A DNA stretch of 64,000 bases, from NCBI GenBank assembly GCA_029531795.1, contig JAPEIS010000002.1, forward strand, positions 1 to 64,000, written 5' to 3'. Position numbers and translations under genes: made by a program. This DNA is from Sclerotinia nivalis (Eukaryota > Ascomycota > Leotiomycetes > Helotiales > Sclerotiniaceae). The notes beneath the pieces are model-generated. The model searched no databases. It was not told the origin of the DNA and worked only from the letters and a program-made list of their open reading frames with translations. Below are positions 11,565 to 22,559 of this stretch, piece by piece (positions within the stretch are counted from its first letter, which is position 1; each line of letters begins with the position of its first letter).

Positions 11565-13215
11565 TTATTAAATTCAAAATCCCTAAATTTAAAATAATAA
11601 TCCCTCAAATATTAAATTCAAAGCCTTATAAATTAATGATTCTCTAAATATTAAATTCAAAGCCCCCTAATATTAAATAATCATTCCCCGAATATAAAAT
11701 TCAAAGCCCCTCAAGATATTAAATTATAAACCCCCAAATATTAAATTATAAACCCCCAAATATTAAATTCTATACCCTTAGATATTATATTCTAAACCCC
11801 CAAATATTATATTCTATGTCCTCAGATATTAAATTCTAAAACCCCAAATATTAAATTCTAAACCCCCAAATATTAAATTATAAATCCCCTAATATTAAAT
11901 TCTAAACCCTCAAATATTAAATTATAAATCCCCTAATATTAAATTCTAAATCCCCAAATAATATATTATAAGATCTATAATAATAATAGATCCCTATATA
12001 ATAGACTATTCCCCTATATCATCAGGATTGAATAGGGTACTTATAGCCTATAAAACCTTAATACTAATTTAATAATATTAAGATTTCAATCAAAAAGTCA
12101 AAGGATTTCCTATTAAATTAAAGACCCTCTAATATAAAATTCAAAGCCCTCGAATATAAAATTCAAAGCTCTCTATTATAAAATTCAAAGCCCTCTAATA
12201 TTAAATTCTAAGTCCCCAGATATTATATTATAAGATCTATAATAATAATAAACTTTTAAATAATAGATTATTCCTTTATATCATCAGAATTGAATAAAGT
12301 ACTTATAGCCTATAAAATCTTTATACTAATTTAATAATATTAAGATTTCAATCAAAAAGTTTAAGGGTTTCCCATTAAATTAAATGCCTTCAAATATTAA
12401 ATTTTAAGCCCCTAATTAAATCATAATCTCTAAAATGATATTATAACCCTAATATTAAGCTTTTCCCCTATATCATTAGGATTGAATAGAGTACTTATAG
12501 TCTATAAAATCTTTATATTAATTTCACAATATTAAGATTTCAATCAAAAAGTCTTAGGGTTTTTTATCAAATTCAAACTCCTCAAATATTAAATTTAAAG
12601 CCTCAAAATATTAAATAATAATCCCCAAAGTACTATTATTCCCTTATATATTAAGCTTTTCCCTTATATCATCAGGATTGAATAGAGTATTTATAGTCTA
12701 TAAAATCTTAATACTAATTTAATAATATTAAGATTTCAATCAAAAAGTATTTAAATTCCCTTCAAAGTAAAACCCTCAAATTTTAAATAAAATGCCCCAA
12801 AAATATTATATAATCCTTATATTATAGGCTTTACTATTATATCATCAGGATTGAATAGTGTATTTATAGTTTATAGAATCTTAATATTAATTTAATAATA
12901 TTAAGATTCTAATCAAAAAGTAATAGGAATAACCCTTATATTATAATAATCTAATCCTTATAAATATGCCCCAAAATCTCTATTTTTAGGCTTTACTACT
13001 ATATTATCAAGATTGAATAGTGTATTTACAATCTATAGAACCTTAATATTAAATATTAAAGCTCTAATCAAAAAGTATAAGGGATCTTTTCTATATTTAA
13101 CCCTAGTACCCAATATTACCTATACTAATTTTATATATACTCACCAATATATATAAAAGATTTCTAGAGTAAATTATAGAGTCTATAAGCTATAAAAACC
13201 CAAAATATTATATCA
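11565..13215. repeat. Satellite: CCCCAAATATTAAATTCTAAA units and six ~100-bp modules
   Basis: Two repeat levels are visible. Short units of about 20 bp around CCCCAAATATTAAATTCTAAA fill 11580-11960. Longer ~100-bp modules start TATATCATCAGGATTGAATAG, continue through TTAATACTAATTTAATAATATTAAGATT and end TCAATCAAAAAGT. They occur near 12012, 12271, 12466, 12660, 12833 and 13000, with weaker relatives near 11440 and 13150. Module spacing is about 165-260 bp. Copies differ mainly by transitions, as expected for RIP-decayed repeats. Confidence 0.75.
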
Positions 13216-13439
13216 AAAAGTGATATTAAAGGCCTAAATTTGAAGAGTTAAATCTAAAATAACTTATTAAAACCTATAAAGCATTAATATTAGAATCATT
13301 ATATATTGAATACTTTTCAGTTCATTTTTTTTATATACCCATAGAGTTCTTATTAATCGATTTTCTATATACAATCGATTTATACTAAAAAAATAATTTC
13401 CGATAAATGATTTTACATACAAAATGATTATTAATAATA

Positions 13440-13800
13440 TTAACTCTCAGTGATCCCCCTTATAAGCATATAAAACCTAAATTATAGACTTACACACTCT
13501 ATAACCATATAATGAAAACTCACCAGGAGTTTACCGGAAGGGAAGCTCACCAGAGATAATCATTCAATATACCTAAGTTTATATTGAATAATTATAATCA
13601 ATAATTAAAACCTATAAGAGAACTTATAAATAAAGCTCACTGAGAGTACGATATAGACTTTGAACCCTATAAGAGAGCTTATAAAGGGATCTATATATAA
13701 AACTCACTGAATATAGTCATTTTATATAAATGAAATCAATATGGTGAAATTATTTTTATAAAAAAAGCTTTCAATATTATAAAATAAATTCAATATAATA
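13440..13800. repeat. Degenerate repeat with CTCACNRGAG words
   Basis: Words such as AAACTCACCAGGAG, AAGCTCACCAGAGA, AAGCTCACTGAGAGT and AAACTCACTGAATATAG recur every 60-150 bp together with CCTATAAGAGAGCTTATAAA. No gene seen. Confidence 0.5.
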
Positions 13801-14100
13801 AATTCATAATAATAAATTCATAATAATAAATTCATAATAATAAATTCAATATTATATAAATCATTAAATATAGAATAATATTTAATAAGAAAATCATCAA
13901 TAATATTATATATCACGCATATCACGTTATTAATAATATTACTATCATATATCACGTATATCACATTATTAATAATATTACTATTATATATCACATATAT
14001 TATATTATTAATAATATTACTATTATATATCACATATATTATATTATTAATAATATTACTATTATATATTATATATATTATTATTATATATTATATATAT
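13797..14100. repeat. AT satellite flanking the DNA transposon, left side
   Basis: Four copies of AATAAATTCAT (13797-13850), then a ~43-bp unit with TTATTAATAATATTACTAT and TATATATCACATATATTATA repeated about five times. The same unit continues after the transposon at 15940-16035, so the element inserted into this array. Confidence 0.85.
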
Positions 14101-15939
14101 TAACGTGGTTTATCATCATATAGGCTATATCATCATATGGGCCACTTTTACCTCAATTCGTACATTCAAATTTATATTATTCAACAACCACTAAATCAAT
14201 TGATTGAAACTATTAAGAATCTAATAATCTAGGATCTATTATATTGATTTGACAAGTTCTTGAATTATGACCTGGCTTTCTACATTTACTACAGTATCTA
14301 CTAGAAGATGCTTCCCCATTAGAATTCCCCCCATTTTGATGCTCGTCGCGTTGAATCTGAATATCAACCTCTTGCTGAGATAATATATCTTCAGCTTCCT
14401 GTCCAGTAAGTACTCCTCCATTATGTAGTTGAATCTTTTTAGTGTGTCGATGTTTGCTTAATACTTCATTTGTCTTTCGAAGTATACGATTCTCTGTATT
14501 TAAAAGTGTATTCTCATGAGCTAATCTCTTTGTATCCTTAGCTAGAGTTAATACAGTCTCAAATATAGGTGTAGGGGAGCTTGATTGATGATGAGCTATT
14601 CGAGATTTTACTAAAGTTGATTGTGAAAGAGCTTCAGTTGGGTTGTGAGGTGTTTGAGAGACCCAATAGTTTAAATCGATGGATGGAGGGGTAGGCGTAC
14701 GAATTCGAATATCTAGTTTTGAGAGTATAGCTTGAGGATCGAATGGTATTAGATCTGTTCCTCGAAAGTCAGTTTTCATATTCTGAGCTGTAATTGATTG
14801 TTGATATGCAGTTTTGAAAGCTATAAAGAATTCAACCTTCGAGATATGATTGATATGAGCCTTGATAAATCCTTCAATTTGATAACTATATGCCCGTTTC
14901 AATACACCAAAATATCCAACATCAAATGGTTGGGTTAAGTGATTTGAATGCGATGGTAACTTTACCGTTATTATGTTATTTGACTTGTAATATGACTGAA
15001 AAGGTATCGATTCGTGATTTTCATGTTCATCTAGTACTAGCATTCGATATTTGCTCTTTGTTCGATGAATTATATGCTTATCGAAGTGTTTTAATTATTC
15101 TAATCTTGTTTCATTATTCGTCTATCTATTAGAAGTAGGTTTAATAGTTCAATCTACAGGAAAATCGCTTTCTGTATACCAATTAGAAAGGTGATATTAT
15201 CCTTGTATTATTAAAAATGGTGGTATAGTTTCCTTTTCCCCATTACTATATATAATCGCTGTAGCCTATTCTCTATTGCTTGGTTGTATTGCTTTGCTTT
15301 TGCTATTTCGTTCAGTATTAGTTACAATTATTCTGGGGTATATTATACCTATTATGAAGTCGGTTTCGTCGAAGTTGTAGAAATTGCAATCCAGAATACT
15401 ATATTTCATTTGTATATTCGATACCAATCGAAACCACTTTTCAATAAGTTTGGGATCTTCGCAAAAAGCTTTTTGAAAATCATAAATACAATTAAAATGT
15501 GTCTTTAATGCTGTATAACGTTTTACGAATCGATAAACCCAAAGCTTTCCAACTTTCTTTGTACCTCTTGATTCGAGAATGTAATTCGCTATATCTTTTA
15601 CATCCTTAAGTTTAGATAAAAACCCTTTGTTATCTATATCAAGTATATATTGAATAATCACTTCCTTTTTCAATTCTGTAATCTTATAGGTTTTGTGTCG
15701 ATATTCTGTACGAGGGGTAAGACCGTCCATTCTGTGCTGAATCGTTGTACGCAGGATATTATACAGTTTAGCAGCCTTCCGAATGCTTAGTTTTTTGTCT
15801 TTTTGAATAGCTTCGATAGCTAGAAAGATTCGTGCTTCTTTATTATTCGTTTCCATCATAGATTATTGATAAATCGCGTGTTGAAGTGAAGAGGTAATAA
15901 TTGAGGTAAAAGTGGCCCACATGATGATAAACCATATTA
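14101..15939 (-). mobile_element. pogo/Fot1-like DNA transposon with TIRs and TA duplication
   Basis: The two ends are inverted repeats: the left end (14103-14158) and the complement of the right end (15899-15937) share GGTTTATCATCAT, then GGGCCACTTTTACC and TCAATT. A TA dinucleotide flanks each end (14101-14102, 15938-15939), the target duplication of Tc1/mariner and pogo elements. The left end carries an extra 17-bp partial duplication (ATAGGCTATATCATCAT). The element is about 1.84 kb, holds one transposase gene on the minus strand, and sits in AT satellite. The transposase has stops, so the copy is dead unless helped in trans. Confidence 0.92.
14213..15859 (-). pseudogene. pogo/Fot1-like DDE transposase pseudogene
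   Basis: One frame of 549 codons with five premature stops between 15268 and about 15090; no frameshift. The N-terminal block (15859-15266) has a psq-type helix-turn-helix (IRKAAKLYNILRTTIQHR), a CENP-B-type DNA-binding region (VGKLWVYRFVKRY) and the first catalytic Asp in NFDETDF. The C-terminal block (15043-14213) has the second Asp in LVLDEHENH and the third in LTQPFDVGYFGVLKRAY, giving the DDD triad of pogo elements. After a coiled-coil-like stretch comes a CCHC zinc knuckle (CSKCRKPGHNSRTC) near the C-terminus. Premature stops fit Trp-to-stop and Gln-to-stop changes, consistent with RIP. Confidence 0.92.
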
Positions 15940-16346
15940 TATTATTATTAATATTACTATTATATATTATATATATTATATTATTAATAATATTACTATT
16001 ATATATCACATATATTACATTATTAATAATATTATTAATAACTCTTAATCCTTTAATATAATATAAATATAATTTAAAACCTTGAATATTATAAATTCAA
16101 TACCATTATAAAATCACAAAATTATTCAAAATATTATTAATATAAATTATTTCATTTATTCTATCTAAAATCTTAAAACTATATTATATAAAATGTAGGT
16201 TTTTATATTTAGAATAATAACATTAAAAATCATTTAATCTTTGCATTTCAATTTCATTATTAAAAATATTAATGATTTAAAATAATGATTTATAATTTCA
16301 ACTCAAAGTAACTTCCCCCAAAAAAAATCAATAAAAAAAGTCTGAA
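15940..16346. repeat. AT satellite and AT-rich spacer, right of transposon
   Basis: 15940-16035 continues the TTATTAATAATATTACTAT satellite interrupted by the transposon. 16036-16346 is AT-rich with no gene; it is the 3' flank of the helicase gene. Confidence 0.7.
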
Positions 16347-19300
16347 TCACTTTAATTCTTTAATAAGAAAATAGAAACCATAAATAGAATCTGTATCAAT
16401 CTCTTCAATATGCTTTTTACTTAGAAACTTCTTATAAAAAGTAAATCGATTATTAATAGTCTCAGGGTGAAAAAAGGTTTTAAGAAATTCATTCGACGGA
16501 TTATTAGACCAAAGGAAATCATGAATTTGCTGTCTAGTATCCCAAATAAAATCAAGTAAAAAAATCATATAAAATTTAGGAAAAACACAATCTTCTTTAT
16601 TATTCATTCTTTTTAAAACAGAACAGAAATGAGTAGGAAATAAACATTTAAAACAACAACTATCTGGAACTAAAGAAATATTGAAATTATTAAATTCTCT
16701 CGTCTTCTTCTCTATAAAATGATCTTCTAAATAATCATTCCAACTAGAACAATCACTAAATTTATGATCTCGGCCTACAAAAGATTCATCTAAATCATAT
16801 AATTGAATTATACTACAAATCCAACACTTATTTAAATATAAATCAGTTACTGCTGTATAAACAACCCTCCTCCTCCTCTTATTTTCAATTCTTTGAGCTC
16901 TTATATAATGAACTTACATATTTTTAAGCTCCTCTCTTTCTGTACATAAATCACACATCTCCTGAAAGGGTAAACATTCTTCTGTAATATTATTATCTAA
17001 ATATAAATCGATAACTTTTCGTCTACAGATAGATTCCCTTAAATATTTACGTAATTCGGTTCTATCTGAATCAAAATCACTAGGTTTATCATTCTCTTCA
17101 GATTTATTATAAAAGAAACAAGACTCACTAGATCTTAAATCTCTTCCCCCCCTACTAGAACCCTGTAAAAATCCAATAAAAGACCAACAAAATTTAAAAT
17201 AAATCACTAAACGCACGCTAGAATAATCAATTCCTTCTTCTAAACCAGATGTACTAACGATAATTCGATTAAAATCATTAAAAACATTAAAAAAATCATT
17301 TAACACGCGATTTTGCTCCAATAAACCTAAATCAGAATGATAAAAAGAACAATTTAAAAAACTAGACAAGGAATTTACATCTTTTTTAGAAGGACCAAAA
17401 ATAATGATTTTATCCTTATTACTTAAAAATGACGTGATTTTAAAATCTTCAATATAAGTTCGAACTTCAGTAAATTGATTTTCTATATTGAATGAATCAA
17501 AGATCTTAGCTTTATAAACAATATTATTTCGAGTACTAGGTGCTCTAATAATTGAAATATTCTGTAAAGATAAATGATTCATTAATTGCTTTTCAATAGA
17601 AAGAGGCAAGGTACTAGTTAAAAAACGAATTGACATTTAGTCAATAATAGAGATCTAAAACGAAACATAATATTACGATAATGAGAGCTAGTAATTAATA
17701 AATGACATTTATCAATTATAAATCGATCTATCTTCTTTTCATTAATCAATTCAATCAACTTCACTATAAAGCTTTCTTTAATAATTGATTCAATACTAAT
17801 TAAAGTAAGATTTTTAAACTCTCGATTTTCTTCCCAAACGGAACAAGGAATATTGAAACTTTTAGCTCTATTTAAAATATCAGCTTTTAAAACAATCAAA
17901 GGAATAATCACAATAGTAATTTTGAAAGTTATTAATGAACTAGTCAATAAATAGCTTAAAGATTTACCATTATTAGTAGGCAAAACCTCTAAAATATATG
18001 GAACTTTTAATAATATACTTTTTATCAAAGTCTCCTGTTCTGAGATTCTAAAAGAGGCAGTTGAATCATTTAAGAACTCTCTCAATAATTGATTCAATAT
18101 AATATTAGAAGAAACAGTATTAGAAAATGATTGAAATTCTGAAACTTTCAATTTTTTAATCATTTTATTAGAATTATCATCAATAGAACTACTCTGTCGA
18201 TGATGCTTGCGAGGATTGATTGAATCGGATTCTTTACTATATCTAACTAATAGACTATTTAATATTGAATCTTTTTCTTTTAATATAGTTTGATTCCTAA
18301 TAGTCAAACTACTAACAAAAGGACTTACTTCAACTTTATAATCTTTCAACCCGAGAAATTCATGAAATCGCAAACTTAATTCTAAATATTTATTTTGCTT
18401 ATTTAAAGGAATATTTTTAAATGTAGTACTAGAACGTCTATAATGCATATAATCAATATCTGAAGTATGTCTTATTAAACTACTTTGAATTTGATGTGCG
18501 CTAGTTTCATTCAAATCATCTTCAAGAGTTAAATCACTTAAATTAATCTTTTCTTTCATAAATTCTCTCATAATTCCTACAATTATTTGTCTATATTTTT
18601 GAAGATTCAAATTAAGATCTAATATTGATTCAGAATATTTTTTAAGAATATAAGAAAGATCGGAAGAAACGAGAGAACGTTGATTGAAATACCCTAAATA
18701 GGGATTCATTAAATTGAAATCGAATTTAGTACTAGTAATATTCAATGCTTTTATAAAAGGATCAACACAAACAATATATTTTAATAAGATATTAGAAACA
18801 GATATAGGTAAATATTTAAGCTTTGAAGCACGAAGTTCTGTACGAGATCTTGATTTATCAGCAGAGATATTTGTAATAAATAAAGAACTTCCAATATCTA
18901 AAAACAGTTCTTTCTGATCTTTATTAGAATTCTGATACCTTAATGTACACAATTCAGTACCTCTTGAAGGTAAACCACTAGTTAAATGAATTAGTAATAA
19001 AAGCATCTTCTTGAATTTTAAAATCTCTTTAAGGTAATTCTTATAATTCGATTTATTCAACTTTAAATTATTGTTCGAAATTACAAAGAAATGATCTCTT
19101 AATCTTTCAATATCAATCACTTTATTGATTAGAAATTCGTCATTAAACTTAACATTGGGATGAAAATCTTTGAATGATTTAAAAGGAGTTTTATTTTCAC
19201 GATCTTCATATTTACTAAAATCTTCCAATCTAATGTGTGAGAATTCACCCAAATCAATATTCATTAAAATTGATTCATTAAAAAAAGAATAAGTAGAATT

Positions 19301-21256
19301 TAAAATCGATTTAAATAGCTCCTTTAGATTATCCACACTAATAGTAATATCTCTATAAGAAAGCGTATTCACTTGAGTAGAGCTAATAATAATTAAACTC
19401 TCACTAGATAATTCTTTATTCACTTTAAAAGCATAACTTCGATGCAATAGAATTTCAGCTAATGCATTTTGACTATGATTCTGAAAGTAATTAATCATAA
19501 ATCTAGATAAAATCGAATTCAAAATATAAGTGGGATGAATGATTAATTGACGAATAGAATATTCAACTACGAATAATTGACTACAATAAATAAAATGAGA
19601 ATAAAATTGGGATAATTGAAGGGTATCTCGAATGGAATTATTATTTCTAATAGATTGGCAAGCGAAGAAGCAATTAATAGGACTATCGAAGATATTTAAA
19701 TCAGTCTTTTGTTTAAAGCATATAATTATAATATCTAAAATTAAATCTCTCATCTCAATCAATAATTCATTATCTGAATCATTAATTTTAATAAAATTTT
19801 CAATAATATTATTAGAATCATTTTCTAAAGAATTTAATTCAGATGATTTAAATGAATTAGATGAATCAGATGAATCATTTGAATCATCTGAATCATCTGA
19901 CTCATTTAAATCATCCGAATTAGATTCTTCAGAATCGCTTAAAACAATCGAATTATTATTCTCTTCTTGATTCAAATTCAAACTATTAAATTTGACCTTA
20001 TTAGCTCTTTTAATGAAAGACTTTTTACTGCTTTTTATATTAGATTCTAAAGACCTTTCAGAATCTAGAATCTCATTGAAATCCACAGCTTTTTTAAGTA
20101 ATTCAATCACTTTAGCTCTTAAATTATTAAAATCAGAATAAAAAACATTAGGGTGTTTAAAAGAAGTATACATAATGAAACTAAAAAAGGTTTGAAAAAA
20201 GGTAAAATATTTAGTACGACTATTAGGATTATGAAGAGGTTTAAATCCTTTATTTCTAATCTTATCTTTTTCAAAACTATTCAAAATATTGAGATGAGAT
20301 TTATTCAGAAATATTACTTTCTCTAAACTTAGATATAATAGAATTTCTAAATTAGAAAGGATTGTTTTAAAAGACGATTGAGCTATATGACTTTCAGCTA
20401 CAATATGGAAATTAGAACATGATTTTAAATCATTAATATCGAATTTTTGAATATATTCAATATATCTAGTACGTTCTTGAAATGGAGTAAGATTTTCTAA
20501 TCCAATTTTAGTAGAATTAATCTTTTGTTCGATACCCTTCAATTTAGAATCAAATTTTTTCTTCCAATTCTTTTTAATTACATTTAAATTAAATGAATTT
20601 GATAAACTATCATCACCTTCAATATCATCGACTTCAATAATATGATTCGAATTAGAATTTTCATCAGAATGATTCTTTTCTTTAATTTGAACTTCAAAAA
20701 AGAAACGATTTATTAATAACTCCTGCCCTGAAATATTCTTGATTAAATCAAGACGTAAATCGAAAGCAATATCTTTATGATTAGAATTGATATGTTTTTT
20801 GAGATTTTTTAAATTAGATTTAATGAGATTACAAATGGAACATTGAAATAAGGATTTAAGGGATAATTCAGGAAAATAAAGAATAGAAAATTCGGATTGA
20901 AATAATTGGATCAATTTTAGATTGTTTTGAATGGATTCAATACTCAAAGAATCATAAATAAGACAGGCCTTCTTAATTAACTCAATTTTATGAAGTGAAT
21001 TTAAATCGAAAAAGTGTTTCTCATGAAGATGAATTTTGAAATTTTGAATACAAATTTGACAAATATCACAAAGAATAAATTGAAATGCAGGATAATAAGA
21101 AATAAATGAAACTTCACTAATCTCTTGAAAAGCTAATTTAGCTTGAAAGTCCCCAGTTTCTCTAAAATAACTGAATAATTGATTAGTATCGAATTCAAAA
21201 GAATCAGAAGGGGAGTTAATGGAGGAGTTGAAAAGAGAGTTTTCATAGTTAGCCAT
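16347..21256 (-). pseudogene. Telomere-linked RecQ-like helicase, broken
   Basis: ATP-dependent DNA helicase of the fungal telomere-linked (TLH) type, about 1,636 codons, transcribed toward the telomere. The 1,212-residue first block (21256-17618) has two C2H2 fingers (C63/C66/H76/H81 and C139/C142/H155/H160), an Asp/Ser-rich stretch (about 440-480), a conserved region with GLPSRGTEL (761-769) and YRQIIVGIMREFM (888-900), then motif I (LPTNNGKSL, Lys1098), Ia (VIIPLIVLKADI) and II (IIDKCHLL). A one-base shift at a T6 run (about 17623) leads to motif III (LTSTLP), IV (FYHSDL), V (STSGLEEGID) and VI (QGSSRGGRD). The frame continues past a TAA at 16914-16916 to 16347 through a Cys-rich tail (CWIC, CCFKC). 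Motif II has Lys for the catalytic Glu, and motif VI Ser for Gly; both fit G-to-A. Probably non-functional. Confidence 0.88.
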
Positions 21257-22036
21257 TTTTAATAATATAAATTCAAAAGAATAATATTTAATAAAGATTT
21301 CGAAGATTTTAAGAAGGTTTGAAAGATTTTGAAAGATTTAGTTTGAAAGATTTGAGTTAGAATATAATTCTGAAGAAGAAAAAGTTCGAATTTAGAGGGG
21401 ATATGATTGAATATATAGATTTTCAATTTTATCATACTAGAACTAGAGCAAAAGCAAATTCAAACAGGGCTTGTCCAATGGAGTGCATTGCTGACTAATA
21501 CAATGAAGAATCAACTAATACTCTGTATCCATTAGCTAAGCATAGAAAGAATTAATTCATCATACGGAGGATTACTAACTTATTACTAAGTCAGGACAGC
21601 CCTGTTTCTGGTACCCTCGAATGAATTTGATTCGCTACGTCAATTTCATATATTCTTGGCAGATTCCGCTTATGGACCCCACCAATCACGTGTGCTAGAA
21701 ACACATGATTAATGAAGCATCAATATGATTTCATAATCAATTCCAGATTGCTCCGTTTGAATAAAGAGATCTCTTTAATCTAATTCATATATATTATCTT
21801 CAAAATCAGAACTCAATTATTTTCATTTTTGAAAAGACTACCTTTATCCCTTCAATATCAATATTCAAGAAAGGTATTTTTTAGAATTTTCTTATCATTC
21901 TTTATTGAAATATAATTGATTCAATATATTAATATTGAATATGATTTTTTTGAAGAGGAAGATTCAACCCCACTATAAATGGTTTAAGCTTTAAACGAAT
22001 CTTGAATCGAACTTTCAATCAAATTCTTATTCAATT
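21257..22036. other. Upstream region of helicase gene
   Basis: AT-rich 5' flank of the helicase. It contains a short inverted-repeat element (21464-21605) and a palindromic CACGTG near 21687. No gene seen. Confidence 0.5.
21464..21605. mobile_element. Possible MITE or solo inverted-repeat element
   Basis: The 13-base left arm ACAGGGCTTGTCC (21464-21476) is complementary to GGACAGCCCTGT (21594-21605) except for one base. The 142-bp interior is less AT-rich than its surroundings. I find no clear target duplication. It lies about 210 bp before the helicase start codon. Confidence 0.4.
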
Positions 22037-22406
22037 TAGTACAGATCTCTCAATTCAAAAGATAATTCAATTCTGATTTCAAATAAATAAAATTAACTTA
22101 ATTCTTTATATGATTCAATTTTGAAATTTCAGAAAAGACCTAAATTGAATCGTATAAGAGTGGTGACCAAATAGTGACTTTTATTAAAGCATTATTCCCT
22201 TGTTTTTCAAAATTATCAAAGCGTTTTTGATTATCATTCAAAATCAATCTTTAGGGTTAATAGTACAGATCATTCAGTTTAAAAGATAATTCAATTCTGA
22301 GTTCAAATAAATAAAATTAACTTAATTCTTTATATAATTCAATTTTTAAATTTCAGAAAAAACCTAAATTGAGTCGTGTAGGAGTGGTGACCAAATGGTG
22401 ACTTTT
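22037..22406. repeat. ~146-bp direct repeat, two copies
   Basis: Copies at 22037-22182 and 22261-22406 start TAGTACAGATC and end GTGGTGACCAAATRGTGACTTTT. They differ at a few positions, mostly transitions, and are spaced 224 bp. No coding potential seen. Confidence 0.85.
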
Positions 22407-22423
22407 TGCTGGGTCACCACTCC
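22381..22423. repeat. 12-bp perfect inverted repeat (hairpin)
   Basis: GGAGTGGTGACC (22381-22392) pairs perfectly with GGTCACCACTCC (22412-22423) across 19 bases. Further GGTGACC words follow at 22434-22457. It marks the end of the second direct-repeat copy and lies just before the truncated retrotransposon. It could be the terminus of another element. Confidence 0.75.
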
Positions 22424-22559
22424 CCTATCAAAATGGGTCACCATCAGTGGTGACCACCAAAAAAATCCTTAGAATAATAGTTAGTACTTTGGTTATCCTA
22501 TTAAAACAAGTTTTATCGAATACTCTGAAGAATCAGATTGTTATTATCGAGTTCTTTAC

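Noticed and set aside
14890..15132. Plus-strand frame over the transposase
   Set aside because: Antisense shadow of the transposase pseudogene.
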